Assembly (NCBI GenBank): GCA_018336015.1 | Contig: JAGXQZ010000032.1 | Location: 1-42,737 of the forward strand | Direction: 5' to 3' | Length of the DNA stretch: 42,737 nt | Origin: Algoriphagus sp. | GTDB taxonomy: Bacteria; Bacteroidota; Bacteroidia; Cytophagales; Cyclobacteriaceae | Part shown: piece after piece, positions 26,366 through 34,885 of the stretch | Position numbering within the stretch: the first letter of the stretch is position 1 | How the letters are laid out: the number at the start of each line of letters is the position of its first letter | Program-made: the position numbers and the translations under genes | The notes under the pieces: generated by a model | What the model was told of the DNA's origin: nothing | The model's input: the letters and a program-made list of their open reading frames with translations, nothing else | The model's database searches: none

Positions 26366-27070
26366 ATGAAAAAAATCTTAATCGTAGAGGACGAGGAAGA
26401 ATTAGCTTCCAATATTGCCGAGATTTTGACTGGCTTAGATTACCATGTGGCAGCGATAGTAGACAATGCCCAGAGTGCGATGGAGTTTCTCGATGGTAAC
26501 TTAGTTGATCTGGTCCTGATGGATATTTTGATCAAAGGAGATGTGGATGGGATTGACTTGGCCTACCAAATCCGTGAAAAATATGACTTGCCCATTGTCT
26601 TCAGTACTGCGTATTCTGGGACTGAATTTTTGGAAAGGATTTCATCGGAAATTCACGAAGGTTACCTCTTAAAGCCCTTTACCATGGATTCTTTGAAAGC
26701 TGCGGTATTTTTTGGCCTCAAGCGACATGAAGAGAAACCCGCCAACTCCAACAAATCAAAAGGATCGCTCAAAGTGATGGATAAGGGATATCTGGTGCCT
26801 ATTCCATTTAATGAGCTTCTTTATCTTAAAGCAGACGGATTATACACCAAAGTATTTACTAAAGTCAAATCCTACCTTGTCAGAGATATTCTAAAGGGAT
26901 TTGAAGACAAGTTACCTGAAGAACAGTTTATTCGTGTTCACAAATCTTTCTTGATCAATGTGAATCATGTCACATCATTCAATGCAAAAAAAATTAACCT
27001 TGGAGATGTTTCAATTCCTATTCGAAGAGGATTGTACAAGGAGCTGATTGAAAAGCTTCATGTTGAGTAA
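26366..27070 (+). CDS. LytTR-family response regulator
   Basis: A 234-residue two-component regulator. The receiver domain (1-125) has the acidic pocket in IVEDEEE, the phosphorylation site D53 (LVLMDILIKG) and the conserved Lys in YLLKPFT. The LytTR DNA-binding domain (about 140-230) contains ELLYLKADGLYTKVF and FIRVHKSFLINVNHV. It is divergent from the PAS histidine kinase, its likely partner. The next gene, a CheY-like regulator, starts 52 bases downstream and is probably co-transcribed. The start is the ATG at 26366. Confidence 0.95.
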   Translation: MKKILIVEDEEELASNIAEILTGLDYHVAAIVDNAQSAMEFLDGNLVDLVLMDILIKGDVDGIDLAYQIREKYDLPIVFSTAYSGTEFLERISSEIHEGYLLKPFTMDSLKAAVFFGLKRHEEKPANSNKSKGSLKVMDKGYLVPIPFNELLYLKADGLYTKVFTKVKSYLVRDILKGFEDKLPEEQFIRVHKSFLINVNHVTSFNAKKINLGDVSIPIRRGLYKELIEKLHVE

Positions 27071-27122
27071 GTAGCGTTTATTCCCATTGACTATTACCCA
27101 AGATTTCAAACCTATTGAATTT

Positions 27123-27539
27123 ATGAAAAGGATTAAAGTGCTGTTGATTGAGGATAATCCTGGAGACGTCCTGCTGGCCACTGAAGCGCTGGAAGACAGT
27201 AAGTTTTTGGTGCAGTTGGAGGTGGTTAAAAATGGCAAGGAAGGTGTAGATTACCTGTTTGGAAGAGGGGAATATGCTGACAAGCCAAAACCAGACGTGG
27301 TATTGCTGGATATTAATTTACCCTTGAAGACAGGCCACGAAGTACTGACAGAGGTCAAGGAAAATGACGAAACTAGAGAAATACCGGTAATCATGCTCAC
27401 CACTTCTTCCGTTCAGGATGATATTCTGAAAAGCTACCAAGAACAAGCAAGTTGCTATATCGTAAAGCCAGTCGAGGTGGAGCAATTCACCGAATTTATC
27501 AAGGTGTTTGACCGTTTTTGTGAAACTTTAGATATCTGA
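27123..27539 (+). CDS. Single-domain response regulator (Rcp1/CheY-like)
   Basis: A 138-residue stand-alone receiver. The acidic pair is in LLIEDNPGDVLL, the phospho-acceptor is D63 in VVLLDINLPLKTG, the switch Thr is in IMLTTSS and the Lys is in YIVKPVE. There is no output domain. The DNPGD signature is typical of Rcp1-like partners of phytochrome-type and hybrid kinases. It lies 52 bases after the LytTR gene, so it probably serves in the same relay. The ATG at 27123 is chosen over a TTG at 27087. It is convergent with the EamA transporter gene. Confidence 0.93.
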   Translation: MKRIKVLLIEDNPGDVLLATEALEDSKFLVQLEVVKNGKEGVDYLFGRGEYADKPKPDVVLLDINLPLKTGHEVLTEVKENDETREIPVIMLTTSSVQDDILKSYQEQASCYIVKPVEVEQFTEFIKVFDRFCETLDI

Positions 27540-27556
27540 TTTACTTTTTTTCTAAG

Positions 27557-28474
27557 CTAGATTCCTGATTTGTTGTCTTTGGATAGCGTCAAAAGCACTA
27601 CGGTGAGTAGAATCAAAATCGTGCCTAGCCAATCTACTCCTGTAAAGGAGACTCCAAGCCAAAATACAGCAGTCAAAGCCGCGGCCAATGGCTCCACACT
27701 ACAGAGGAGGCTAGCATAAGTGGCACCAATGATGGTAACCGATTTTAAGAAAAAGTAAAAGGCTGTCACCGTACCAAAAAGGACAATGTAGGCGAAAGCC
27801 AGCCAAGTGCCAGAATCCCAATCGCCTGATACACTCCAAGGCTGTGTGTAAAGCGAAAAAAACAATCCACCTACGAGCATTCCCCAACCCGTCACTGCCG
27901 CAGGAGAGAAAGTCCTCAATAATCCCACGGGTTGTATGGTGTAAAAAGCCAAAGCCAAAGCCGATAGAATTCCCCAAAAGATGGCTTGTTCTGAAATCAC
28001 CAATTCATCCAAAGATCCATGCGTAACTAGGAGAAACGTACCAGATAATGCGAGAATTAAAGCTGCATACTCGGCGAGAATTGGCCATTTACGATTTTTG
28101 ATGGCATAAAATGCAACAACAAACACGGGTCCGATGTACTGAAGAATGGTCGCTGTGGCTGCATTGGAAAGGGAGATGCTGTAGAAATACGTAAACTGAA
28201 CAGCTACCATTCCGAGGATTCCGAAAAGTAAAAGCTTGGTAGCATTTTTCGGCTTTTTCCAGATTTCAAAAGCAACTTTTTTTTCTGTCGCTATTGAGAA
28301 AACGACCAAAATCGCACCGGCTAAAATCATCCGCCAAGTCACTAGCCAAGCCGGATCAAGCCCTTTTTTCTCAAAAAGAAATTGGGCACAAGTACCGGAT
28401 ATTCCCCAAAATATGGCTGATGACAAAGCCATTATCAAACCTGGGATTTTTTGATAGGAGGTGGGTTGGGGCAT
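27557..28474 (-). CDS. EamA/DMT-family transporter
   Basis: A 305-residue inner-membrane protein with ten predicted helices in two EamA repeats. The first starts at PGLIMALSSAIFWGISGTCA and the second around AIFWGILSALALAFYTIQPV. Drug/metabolite transporters of this type export amino acids or other small metabolites; the substrate cannot be read from the sequence. The start is the ATG at 28474 and the length is standard. It is convergent with the receiver gene, and a decayed frame lies just upstream (28475-28629). Confidence 0.92.
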   Translation of the reverse strand: MPQPTSYQKIPGLIMALSSAIFWGISGTCAQFLFEKKGLDPAWLVTWRMILAGAILVVFSIATEKKVAFEIWKKPKNATKLLLFGILGMVAVQFTYFYSISLSNAATATILQYIGPVFVVAFYAIKNRKWPILAEYAALILALSGTFLLVTHGSLDELVISEQAIFWGILSALALAFYTIQPVGLLRTFSPAAVTGWGMLVGGLFFSLYTQPWSVSGDWDSGTWLAFAYIVLFGTVTAFYFFLKSVTIIGATYASLLCSVEPLAAALTAVFWLGVSFTGVDWLGTILILLTVVLLTLSKDNKSGI

Positions 28475-28489
28475 GGTGAATATTTGCTG

Positions 28490-28629
28490 AGCGAAGATAT
28501 CAGCCTTAATCCTATTTGAAAAGCCAATTTTAGCGCTCGAACCAGGCCTCTTTTCACAAAAGCTAAAATTTAGTCCAATTCATCAAACAACTCCCGGGTT
28601 TCTGAAGGAATTTTAGTAAGATCGAGCAT
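28490..28629 (-). pseudogene. Decayed fragment resembling the N-terminus of an AbiEii-type nucleotidyltransferase
   Basis: On the minus strand an ATG at 28629 opens MLDLTKIPSETRELFDELD, then a stop at 28572-28570. The same frame continues open past the stop as ILAFVKRGLVRALKLAFQIG and LRLISSLSKYS. AbiEii-like toxins commonly begin with a LPxETxELxEKL helix and then xxLVGGTALALQIGHRxSxDLDFF. Placing LVRALKLAFQIGLRL on that motif needs no gap and keeps L, V, L, A, Q, I, G and R, but the GG and the catalytic acidic residues are lost. The frame then runs into the EamA start. This is a remembered family pattern, and chance is possible. There is no antitoxin (AbiEi) nearby. Confidence 0.35.
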
Positions 28630-28663
28630 TATTAAGCAGGTTGTTTTCAAAGTTGCTCTTGTT

Positions 28664-29158
28664 ATGAACTCCGGTTTATTGATCCGTAAAGCCAATAAAG
28701 AGGACCAAGATTCCCTCTGGGAAATTATCTGTCCTATCATCAGGACAGGAGGGACCTACGTCTTTGACCCCAATTCCTGTAAGGAAAAGATGATGAATTA
28801 TTGGTTAAATGACGATAAGCTTACCTATGCGGCAGAGATTGAGGGAGCTATTTTGGGTACATTTTACCTCAAGGCGAATCAACCAGACCTTGGGAATCAT
28901 ATTTGCAATGCTGGGTTTATGGTTTCTGAAAAAGCATCCGGAAAAGGAATTGGAAAAGCCATGGGCAAATTTGCTCTGCTCGAGGCAAAGAGACTTGGGT
29001 TTGAAGCAATGCAATTCAACTTTGTGATCAAGACCAACGAGAAAGCCGTGGTACTTTGGAAATCATTGGGCTTTGAGGTGATCGGAGAGATTCCTGAGGC
29101 TTATCGCCATCCTCAGTTGGGCCCTGTTCCTGCTTTGATCATGTATCAAAAGCTTTGA
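28664..29158 (+). CDS. GNAT-family N-acetyltransferase
   Basis: A 164-residue acetyl-CoA-dependent N-acyltransferase. The acetyl-CoA loop is KASGKGIGKAMGKFAL in the central part, preceded by the beta-bulge strand HICNAGFMVSE. The C-terminal NEKAVVLWKSLGFEVIGEIP is the typical motif B region. It resembles uncharacterised small-molecule acetyltransferases; the substrate is unknown. The ATG at 28664 gives the expected start (LLIRKANKEDQDSLWEII). The metallophosphoesterase gene starts 34 bases later on the same strand. Confidence 0.93.
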   Translation: MNSGLLIRKANKEDQDSLWEIICPIIRTGGTYVFDPNSCKEKMMNYWLNDDKLTYAAEIEGAILGTFYLKANQPDLGNHICNAGFMVSEKASGKGIGKAMGKFALLEAKRLGFEAMQFNFVIKTNEKAVVLWKSLGFEVIGEIPEAYRHPQLGPVPALIMYQKL

Positions 29159-29192
29159 ATTATCTTAAATCGTATTGTATTCTAACCTATCC

Positions 29193-30170
29193 ATGAAGAC
29201 TGAAAACACTTCTAGAAGAAATTTTTTGAAAACTTCCTCAGCCGCCGTTTTTACCTTGGCTATACCTGATTCGGTGCTTTCTCTTTTTTCTCCAACACAA
29301 AAAACCTTCAAGATTGGGATGATCACCGACCTCCATGTAGATATCATTCATGATCCTGACACAAGGTTGAATGCCTTTTTGAATGAGATGAAAAAAGAGA
29401 AAGTAGATGCTCTAGTTCAGCTCGGCGATTTTGCCATTCCCAAGTCTGAAAATATGCATTATATCCAGGCCTTTAATCAAGCTCATTCCAACGCGTTTCA
29501 TGTCCTTGGCAATCATGATATGGATGGAGGATATTCCAGAGAAGAAGTGGTGAAGGAGTATGGGATGCCTTACAACTATTACTCAACAGAGGTCAATGAC
29601 ATCCTGCTATTAGTCCTCGATGGCAATGATACGGGCTCTCCAAGCTATAAATCCGGCTATCATTCCTACATCGGCCCTGAGCAACAGGCTTGGATAAGGG
29701 AGGAGTTGACTAAGGCTAAAAAACCTGTTTTGATTATCTCTCATCAGCCGATCGCCGGGATTTACACCATTGACAATGCCTTGGAAATACAAGGTTTGCT
29801 TAGTGAGTTTTCCGATAAAATCCTGCTCGCAGTCAATGGTCATGCCCATGTGGATCAGCATATTCAGGTAGGCGGTATTAATTATTTGCACCTTAATTCG
29901 GCTTCGTATTATTGGGTGGGAGAGAAGCTGGCCCATTTGAGCTTGTCAGCGGCAGAACATGACAAAAATCCATCTCTCCAGTTTACCTGTCCTTATTCGG
30001 ATGTGTTATTTGGTGTATTGATTCTTGACCCGAATCAAAAAACAATCACCCTAAAAGGAAAAAAGGCCCAATGGATCGGGCCTTCTCCTTTAGAATTAGG
30101 ATATTCGATTTTGTCGCCTGAGATGCAAAAGCAACATGTCAACCCTCAAATTTCGGATCGGAGGATTTGA
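29193..30170 (+). CDS. Exported (TAT) metallophosphoesterase
   Basis: A 325-residue calcineurin-like phosphoesterase. The N-terminus has a twin-arginine signal, SRRNFLK (7-13), followed by a hydrophobic run, so export of a folded metalloprotein is likely. Metal ligands are D46 and H48 (TDLHVD), D79 (LGDF), N107/H108 (GNHD) and the C-terminal histidines in ISHQP and NGHAHVDQH. The substrate may be a phosphomonoester, phosphodiester or nucleotide. The ATG at 29193 is chosen because it gives the clean TAT signal; a TTG at 29175 is an alternative. It is convergent with the serine hydrolase, with stops 1 base apart, and its last codons overlap a hairpin. Confidence 0.9.
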   Translation: MKTENTSRRNFLKTSSAAVFTLAIPDSVLSLFSPTQKTFKIGMITDLHVDIIHDPDTRLNAFLNEMKKEKVDALVQLGDFAIPKSENMHYIQAFNQAHSNAFHVLGNHDMDGGYSREEVVKEYGMPYNYYSTEVNDILLLVLDGNDTGSPSYKSGYHSYIGPEQQAWIREELTKAKKPVLIISHQPIAGIYTIDNALEIQGLLSEFSDKILLAVNGHAHVDQHIQVGGINYLHLNSASYYWVGEKLAHLSLSAAEHDKNPSLQFTCPYSDVLFGVLILDPNQKTITLKGKKAQWIGPSPLELGYSILSPEMQKQHVNPQISDRRI

Positions 30171-30180
30171 GTTATTTTTT
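30145..30180 (+). terminator. Probable terminator overlapping the phosphoesterase stop codon
   Basis: ctcaaat (30145-30151) pairs with atttgag (30165-30171), extendable by two wobble pairs, and is followed by ttattttttc. The stem contains the stop of the plus-strand gene. The 13-base loop is larger than usual, so the call is moderate. Confidence 0.45.
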
Positions 30181-31392
30181 CGGTAGACTCTCCAAGACCA
30201 TTTTCACCAACTCAGCTTTGTCTCCGTTTGGAATCCAACGAGCTACGATCAACAAGTCATTTTCCTGATCTACATAGATCATGTTGGTCCCGGCCCCGAT
30301 ATGCAAAAAGGCTGACTTGGGTGCGGCAGGCACTTCTTTTAGATCGTTGTTGAGAAAGTAATTCATAAATCCATAGCCTGGATTGGCAGGGGTTGGTGTG
30401 CGCGAAAGGTCAATCCATGATTTTGGTATGAGTTGCTTTCCATTCCAGTTGCCATTTCTCAATGTGAGGTAACCAAATCTTGCCTGATCCCAGGCAGAAA
30501 GCATCATTCCTCCACCCCAATGCGAACCGCCACTGACCGATTGGATAATCTGTCCATCCAGGTTTACATAGGAGTTTTCATAGCCAGTCCATCTCCACGT
30601 CGGGCTTGCACCGATTGGATCCATGATTTTTTCTTTGAGCACCACTGGAAGAGGTTTTCTCCAGACGTTCAAAAGTGCCAAAGCCAGCACATTGACCCGT
30701 GTGTCGTTGTATTCGTAAGCTGTACCGGGTTCGTTTTGTGGGCGGGTTCGCTTTTGTTTTACTCCCTCAGCAGGTCGATCAGCCCAATCGGGCTTGCCCC
30801 AAAGAGTACCTTCCCAGTCTGAGGTTTGACGGAGGAGGTGCTCCCAGGTGATTTTCCGATTGTGCTCGGTGCCAAAAAGGTCAAACACATCCTCCTGATC
30901 CAAATGGTCTGCTTTGTTCATCATCAGTCGATAGGGATCGTATGGATAGATTGGAGCCATGTAGGGATGTACGAGGTCTTTTTCTGATTTGATCAATCCC
31001 TCAGCTACTGCCAAACCGGCTGTGGTCGAAAGGAAACTTTTTGCTACGCTAAATGTCAGATCTACCCTGCTTGGATCACCCCATTGACCAATTACATAGC
31101 CTTTGTAAATAATCAGGCCGGTGGCGGGCCCACGTTCTTTCATTGGGCCGACTGGAAACCCAAAAGGTTCTCTGCCAAAAGCGCTTTCGTAGTGTGCCAT
31201 TTTCAGATTGGGATTTTCCTTGCTTTCATGGGAAATGGCAAACTGGATGGCTTCTTGAACTTTGATTGGGTTGATTCCCAGTTCTTGGGGAGATTTGCTT
31301 TGCCAGTTGTTTTTTTCTGGGAAGTAGGTCTGCGCTAAAGTCCAGTTGGTACAAAGCAAAAGGACCCAAAGGGTGAGGATTGGCGTTTTCAT
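30172..31392 (-). CDS. Exported serine hydrolase (class C beta-lactamase family)
   Basis: A 406-residue protein with a signal peptide (MKTPILTLWVLLLCTNWTLA) and a penicillin-binding/beta-lactamase C domain. The nucleophile motif is S115-V-A-K118 (FSVAKSF), and the second motif is a YxN-type segment in AYEYNDTRVN. Members include esterases, D-aminopeptidases and carboxylesterases as well as AmpC-like enzymes, so beta-lactam hydrolysis is not implied. It is likely periplasmic. The start is the ATG at 31392. Its neighbours, a phosphoesterase and an FAD enzyme, give no pathway context. Confidence 0.9.
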   Translation of the reverse strand: MKTPILTLWVLLLCTNWTLAQTYFPEKNNWQSKSPQELGINPIKVQEAIQFAISHESKENPNLKMAHYESAFGREPFGFPVGPMKERGPATGLIIYKGYVIGQWGDPSRVDLTFSVAKSFLSTTAGLAVAEGLIKSEKDLVHPYMAPIYPYDPYRLMMNKADHLDQEDVFDLFGTEHNRKITWEHLLRQTSDWEGTLWGKPDWADRPAEGVKQKRTRPQNEPGTAYEYNDTRVNVLALALLNVWRKPLPVVLKEKIMDPIGASPTWRWTGYENSYVNLDGQIIQSVSGGSHWGGGMMLSAWDQARFGYLTLRNGNWNGKQLIPKSWIDLSRTPTPANPGYGFMNYFLNNDLKEVPAAPKSAFLHIGAGTNMIYVDQENDLLIVARWIPNGDKAELVKMVLESLPKK

Positions 31393-31576
31393 AAGAAATC
31401 GATTTGGTGCGAGTTTACACTTTTAGGAGGTGAAATATTTTCCGTTTGTCAAAAGTTTTTTCGTTTGGTTTCCAACTCAAAACTCTTTCAAAAAAGAACA
31501 GTTATCGCATTACCCAAGCACTACTTTTCTCAATTTTGAGAATAAAGCTTTTATTTACGTCCCCAAGGACAAGCAC

Positions 31577-32824
31577 ATGGAAGAAAAGAAGATTTATATT
31601 GTTGGAGCAGGTTTATCAGGGCTGATTGCTGCATTAGAATTGGAAAAAGGGGGACTTTCTCCCATACTATTAGAAGCCACCGATCGGGTAGGTGGTCGAA
31701 TGAAGACTGATGAAATCGACGGGTTTAGATTAGATCACGGTTTTCAGGTGTTGAATACCGCCTATCCCGAGGCTAAAAAATACCTTGATTTCAAAGCACT
31801 TGGGCTTAAAAACTTTGATCCGGGGGCAGTCATTTTTGATGGAAATGATTCCTATGTGATCACGGATCCGCTCAGAAGTCCTCTCAAAATAGTTGGAATG
31901 GCTTTTTCTAGAGTAGGTACATTTTTAGACAAAGTAAAAATGTTTGCCTTGACGCAGGAATTGAAAAAGAAATCAAACGAGGAGATATTTTCTGGTCCCT
32001 CGGTGCCCACACACCAATTTTTAAAAGAGTATGGGTTTTCGGACCAGATCATTTCTAATTTCTTCAAGCCTTTTTTTAGAGGGATTTTTCTTGAAAAACA
32101 CCTGAATACCAGTTCGAGAATGTTTGAATTTGTATTCAAAATGTTCTCACTTGGACATGCTGCTATCCCCGAAAAAGGGATGGGTGAGATTCCTGAAATG
32201 ATTAAGAGGCAACTCTCCTCTTCCAGAATTTATTTCAATTCTCCTGTAAAGACAGTCGAGGGAAATATCATCACCCTGGAAACAGGAGAGGAACTTAAAG
32301 CAGACCGGGTAATTATCGCAGTGCAGCCTGACCGAGTTATGAAGCAGCTTCAGGGGCAATTTCCCCCTCCAAGAAAAGTCGCCAATCTCTACTTTTCCAC
32401 CCAGAAATCTTTCCTGGCCAGACCGATGATCGGATTATATCCCGGAGATCACTTGGTGAATAACATTGTCTTTATGGATGATGTGTCCAAAGCGTATTCG
32501 ACCAATGGACGTTCTTTACTATCCGTGACAGTGTTGGATTCAGAACTTCCAGAAAAAGAGTTAATTAAGGCTGTACAGGCAGAATTGGAAGTGATCTCAG
32601 GTGTAAAGGCGGAATATTTCAAGCATGTCAAATCATATTACATTCCCTATGCCTTGCCTCAGGTGGATGATTTAAAGTATTCCATTCCGTATACCGAGGC
32701 CAAAGTGTTTGACCAAGTATATTTAGCGGGAGATTACCTACTCAATGGATCGATCAATGCAGCGATGACTTCTGGACGGATCGCAGCGGAGGCAGTGATT
32801 CATTCGTTTATGCCCACACATTGA
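31577..32824 (+). CDS. FAD-dependent amine oxidase/phytoene desaturase-like oxidoreductase
   Basis: A 415-residue flavoprotein. The dinucleotide-binding motif is VGAGLSGLIAALELEKGG at the N-terminus, followed by the second FAD motif DRVGGRMKTDEIDGF and DHGFQVLN. The C-terminal FAD signature is LAGDYLLNGSINAAMTSG. The family includes carotenoid desaturases, protoporphyrinogen-type and amine oxidases; no carotenoid genes are adjacent, so the substrate is open. The ATG at 31577 starts exactly before the Rossmann strand. An upstream frame to 31430 is not expected to be translated. A shared terminator separates it from the convergent thioesterase. Confidence 0.9.
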   Translation: MEEKKIYIVGAGLSGLIAALELEKGGLSPILLEATDRVGGRMKTDEIDGFRLDHGFQVLNTAYPEAKKYLDFKALGLKNFDPGAVIFDGNDSYVITDPLRSPLKIVGMAFSRVGTFLDKVKMFALTQELKKKSNEEIFSGPSVPTHQFLKEYGFSDQIISNFFKPFFRGIFLEKHLNTSSRMFEFVFKMFSLGHAAIPEKGMGEIPEMIKRQLSSSRIYFNSPVKTVEGNIITLETGEELKADRVIIAVQPDRVMKQLQGQFPPPRKVANLYFSTQKSFLARPMIGLYPGDHLVNNIVFMDDVSKAYSTNGRSLLSVTVLDSELPEKELIKAVQAELEVISGVKAEYFKHVKSYYIPYALPQVDDLKYSIPYTEAKVFDQVYLAGDYLLNGSINAAMTSGRIAAEAVIHSFMPTH

Positions 32825-32825
32825 C

Positions 32826-32858
32826 AAAAAAAAGGAAGGTGATTAGCCTTCCTTTTTT
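32826..32858. terminator. Bidirectional intrinsic terminator
   Basis: aaaaaaggaagg (32828-32839) pairs perfectly with ccttcctttttt (32847-32858) around a 7-base loop. It lies between the convergent stops of the FAD oxidoreductase and the thioesterase and has a T-tract on each strand. Confidence 0.9.
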
Positions 32859-32859
32859 G

Positions 32860-33384
32860 TTATTTCTCATCGAGGTTGAAAATAGATTTCAGTTCTACGG
32901 CATCTTCCGGTTTCATTCTCTTTGCCAATACCAGTCTCAGCTGCCTTCTTCTGAGCGCTCCTTCGTAGAGTTCCTGCTCTTCTTCTGATTCAGGCACAAC
33001 CTCAGGTACTTCGATGGGTTTTCCGTTTTGATCCACAGCCACAAAAGTGAAGAATGCCCGATGGGTCATGATTTTTTTGCTCGCAGGGATGTCTTCAGCA
33101 GTCACTTCAATAAACACCTCCATGGATGAATTGAAAGCTCGGGTTACCTGTGATCGGAGCGTGACCACATTTCCCAAATTGATCGGTTGCTTGAAGGAAA
33201 TGCTGTCTGCTGAAGCAGTGACTACGATTCGATTGGAATGTTTTTGAGCAGCGATGGCCGCCACGATGTCCATCCAATGCATCAATCGGCCTCCCATTAG
33301 ATTGTTCAGGGTATTGGTATCGTTAGGAAGCACCATCTCGGTCATGATAGTGACGGATTCCTTTGCTAACTTTTGCTTTGGCAT
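32860..33384 (-). CDS. Acyl-CoA thioesterase (hotdog fold)
   Basis: A 174-residue cytoplasmic thioesterase of the YciA/acyl-CoA hydrolase type, which cleaves acyl-CoA to fatty acid and CoA. The active-site segment is LMGGRLMHWMDIVAAIAA with the catalytic Asp, followed by SISFKQPINLGNVVTL and the strand FFTFVAVDQNGKP. The C-terminal acidic extension (VPESEEEQELYEGALRRRQ) is typical of Bacteroidota copies. The ATG at 33384 is chosen over a TTG at 33402. It is a single gene. Confidence 0.93.
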   Translation of the reverse strand: MPKQKLAKESVTIMTEMVLPNDTNTLNNLMGGRLMHWMDIVAAIAAQKHSNRIVVTASADSISFKQPINLGNVVTLRSQVTRAFNSSMEVFIEVTAEDIPASKKIMTHRAFFTFVAVDQNGKPIEVPEVVPESEEEQELYEGALRRRQLRLVLAKRMKPEDAVELKSIFNLDEK

Positions 33385-33507
33385 AAAACTGAATTTGAGC
33401 AAAAATAAGAATAAAATTTTGTTTTAAGTTTTTGAAAAAACTTGATCAAAATAAAATATTGAAAAACCTGGTAAATCCAGTAATGGGTAGCTTTAATCCT
33501 CTAGGGA

Positions 33508-34167
33508 TTAATTTTTCCAACCTTCCTTTCCTAGCAAAGGGACAAAGGCAAAACCTTCGAATTCTTCTCTGATATTTTCTCTAGAAGATTTTTTGGTGAT
33601 TTTAACCATAGCTTGTCGTTGGCGATCACCAACCGGAATTACTAAAATTCCACCCACTTTCAACTGCTGGATTAGCGCATCAGGCACGACTGGTGCACCT
33701 GCTGTGACGATGATTTTGTCATAAGGAGCGTGGGCTGGCAGACCTCCGGTGCCGTCTCCATAGAACAGATTCAGGTGTATTCCCAATCGCTGAAGAAATC
33801 TGGAGGTGTGTTCGAAAAGTTTTTTTTGATACTCGATGGTGTACACTTGTGCACCTAAAAGGTGTAAAATGGATCCTTGGTAACCGGAACCTGTACCGAT
33901 TTCGAGGATTTTATCCCCTGGTTTTACATCCAATAGCTCGGTTTGAAATGCGACTGTGTAGGGCTGAGAAATGGTCTGACCCTCACCAATCGGGAATGCT
34001 TTGTCTTCATAGGCATGAGAAATGAGGGCCGTATCAAAAAAGAAATGTCGGGGAAGCGTATTGATGGCTTCAAGGACTCGCTCGCTTTGGATACCTTTTT
34101 TCCGCAGTTCGGCCACGAGGGCGCGGCGCTTTCCTTTGTGCAGGTAGGTATCTTCAAGTTTTAGCAT
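33508..34167 (-). CDS. pcm: Protein-L-isoaspartate O-methyltransferase
   Basis: A 219-residue repair enzyme that methylates isoaspartyl residues in aged proteins, using S-adenosylmethionine. The substrate loop TISQPYTVAFQTELL and the SAM motif ILEIGTGSGYQGSIL (87-101) are diagnostic. Later motifs are YDKIIVTAGAPVVPDALIQQ and GGILVIPVGD. The ATG at 34167 lies 109 bases from the divergent riboflavin synthase gene. The length is typical. Confidence 0.95.
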   Translation of the reverse strand: MLKLEDTYLHKGKRRALVAELRKKGIQSERVLEAINTLPRHFFFDTALISHAYEDKAFPIGEGQTISQPYTVAFQTELLDVKPGDKILEIGTGSGYQGSILHLLGAQVYTIEYQKKLFEHTSRFLQRLGIHLNLFYGDGTGGLPAHAPYDKIIVTAGAPVVPDALIQQLKVGGILVIPVGDRQRQAMVKITKKSSRENIREEFEGFAFVPLLGKEGWKN

Positions 34168-34276
34168 TCGGGTTGGGGTTTGGTGTTCGAAGATAAATGA
34201 ATATTTCCCTTACTTTGAACCCTGAAAGGCAATTTTTGCTTATTCAGTTGATTCATCGAAGTTTAAAAATTCAGGC

Positions 34277-34873
34277 ATGTTTACCGGAATAATCGAGTCT
34301 TTTGGCACCATCCAACGCATCATCAGAGAAGGAAGCAATGTGCATTATATATTGAGTTCGCCGATCAGTTCGGAGCTCAAAATTGACCAATCACTAGCCC
34401 ATGACGGGGTGTGCTTGACAGTGGTAGAAGTGACGCCTGAACAATACCGTGTGACTGCCATCGATGAGACCTTGAAAAAGACCAACCTTTCTAGCTGGTC
34501 GGAAGGTAAAAAAGTCAACCTTGAGCGGTGCATGCCTGCCAATGGGAGATTTGACGGTCACATCGTCCAAGGCCATGTTGATCAAGTGGGTACCATCCAA
34601 TCCATTGCTGACCAAGATGGTTCTTGGCTTTTTGAGGTCTCTTATGACCCAACTTTGGGAAATGTGACGGTGGAAAAAGGATCGATCACCATCAATGGCA
34701 CCAGTCTGACTTGCTTCAATTCGGGCTTGGGTAAGTTTTCAGTGGCGATCATTCCTTACACCTACGAACACACCAATTTCCATCAACTACAGGTCGGCGA
34801 TCCGGTCAATCTTGAATTTGACATTGTAGGTAAGTATATCCAGCGGATGTTGAAAGGGTATAGTCAGGGGTGA
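34277..34873 (+). CDS. ribE: Riboflavin synthase alpha chain
   Basis: A 198-residue enzyme that dismutates two lumazine molecules to riboflavin and a pyrimidine. It has two homologous lumazine-binding barrels: the first starts MFTGIIESFG with LAHDGVCLTVVE, and the second (about 98-190) has HIVQGHVDQVG and ITINGTSLTC. The C-terminal trimerisation helix (LEFDIVGKYIQRMLKG) is present. The start is the ATG at 34277. Other rib genes are not in the window. It is followed by a repeat-rich 291-base intergenic stretch. Confidence 0.97.
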   Translation: MFTGIIESFGTIQRIIREGSNVHYILSSPISSELKIDQSLAHDGVCLTVVEVTPEQYRVTAIDETLKKTNLSSWSEGKKVNLERCMPANGRFDGHIVQGHVDQVGTIQSIADQDGSWLFEVSYDPTLGNVTVEKGSITINGTSLTCFNSGLGKFSVAIIPYTYEHTNFHQLQVGDPVNLEFDIVGKYIQRMLKGYSQG

Positions 34874-34885
34874 GTTTTGATTTCG

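Noticed and set aside
28475..28663. Possible tRNA-like segment (ggcctggttcgagc on the minus strand)
   Set aside because: No acceptor stem, anticodon arm or CCA-side pairing could be built around it.
30172..31392. Beta-lactam resistance gene
   Set aside because: The SxxK and YxN motifs only show the broad serine hydrolase family; the sequence is not close to any AmpC I can recall.
31430..31576. N-terminal extension of the FAD oxidoreductase
   Set aside because: The extension has no family resemblance and the ATG at 31577 precedes the Rossmann fold exactly.
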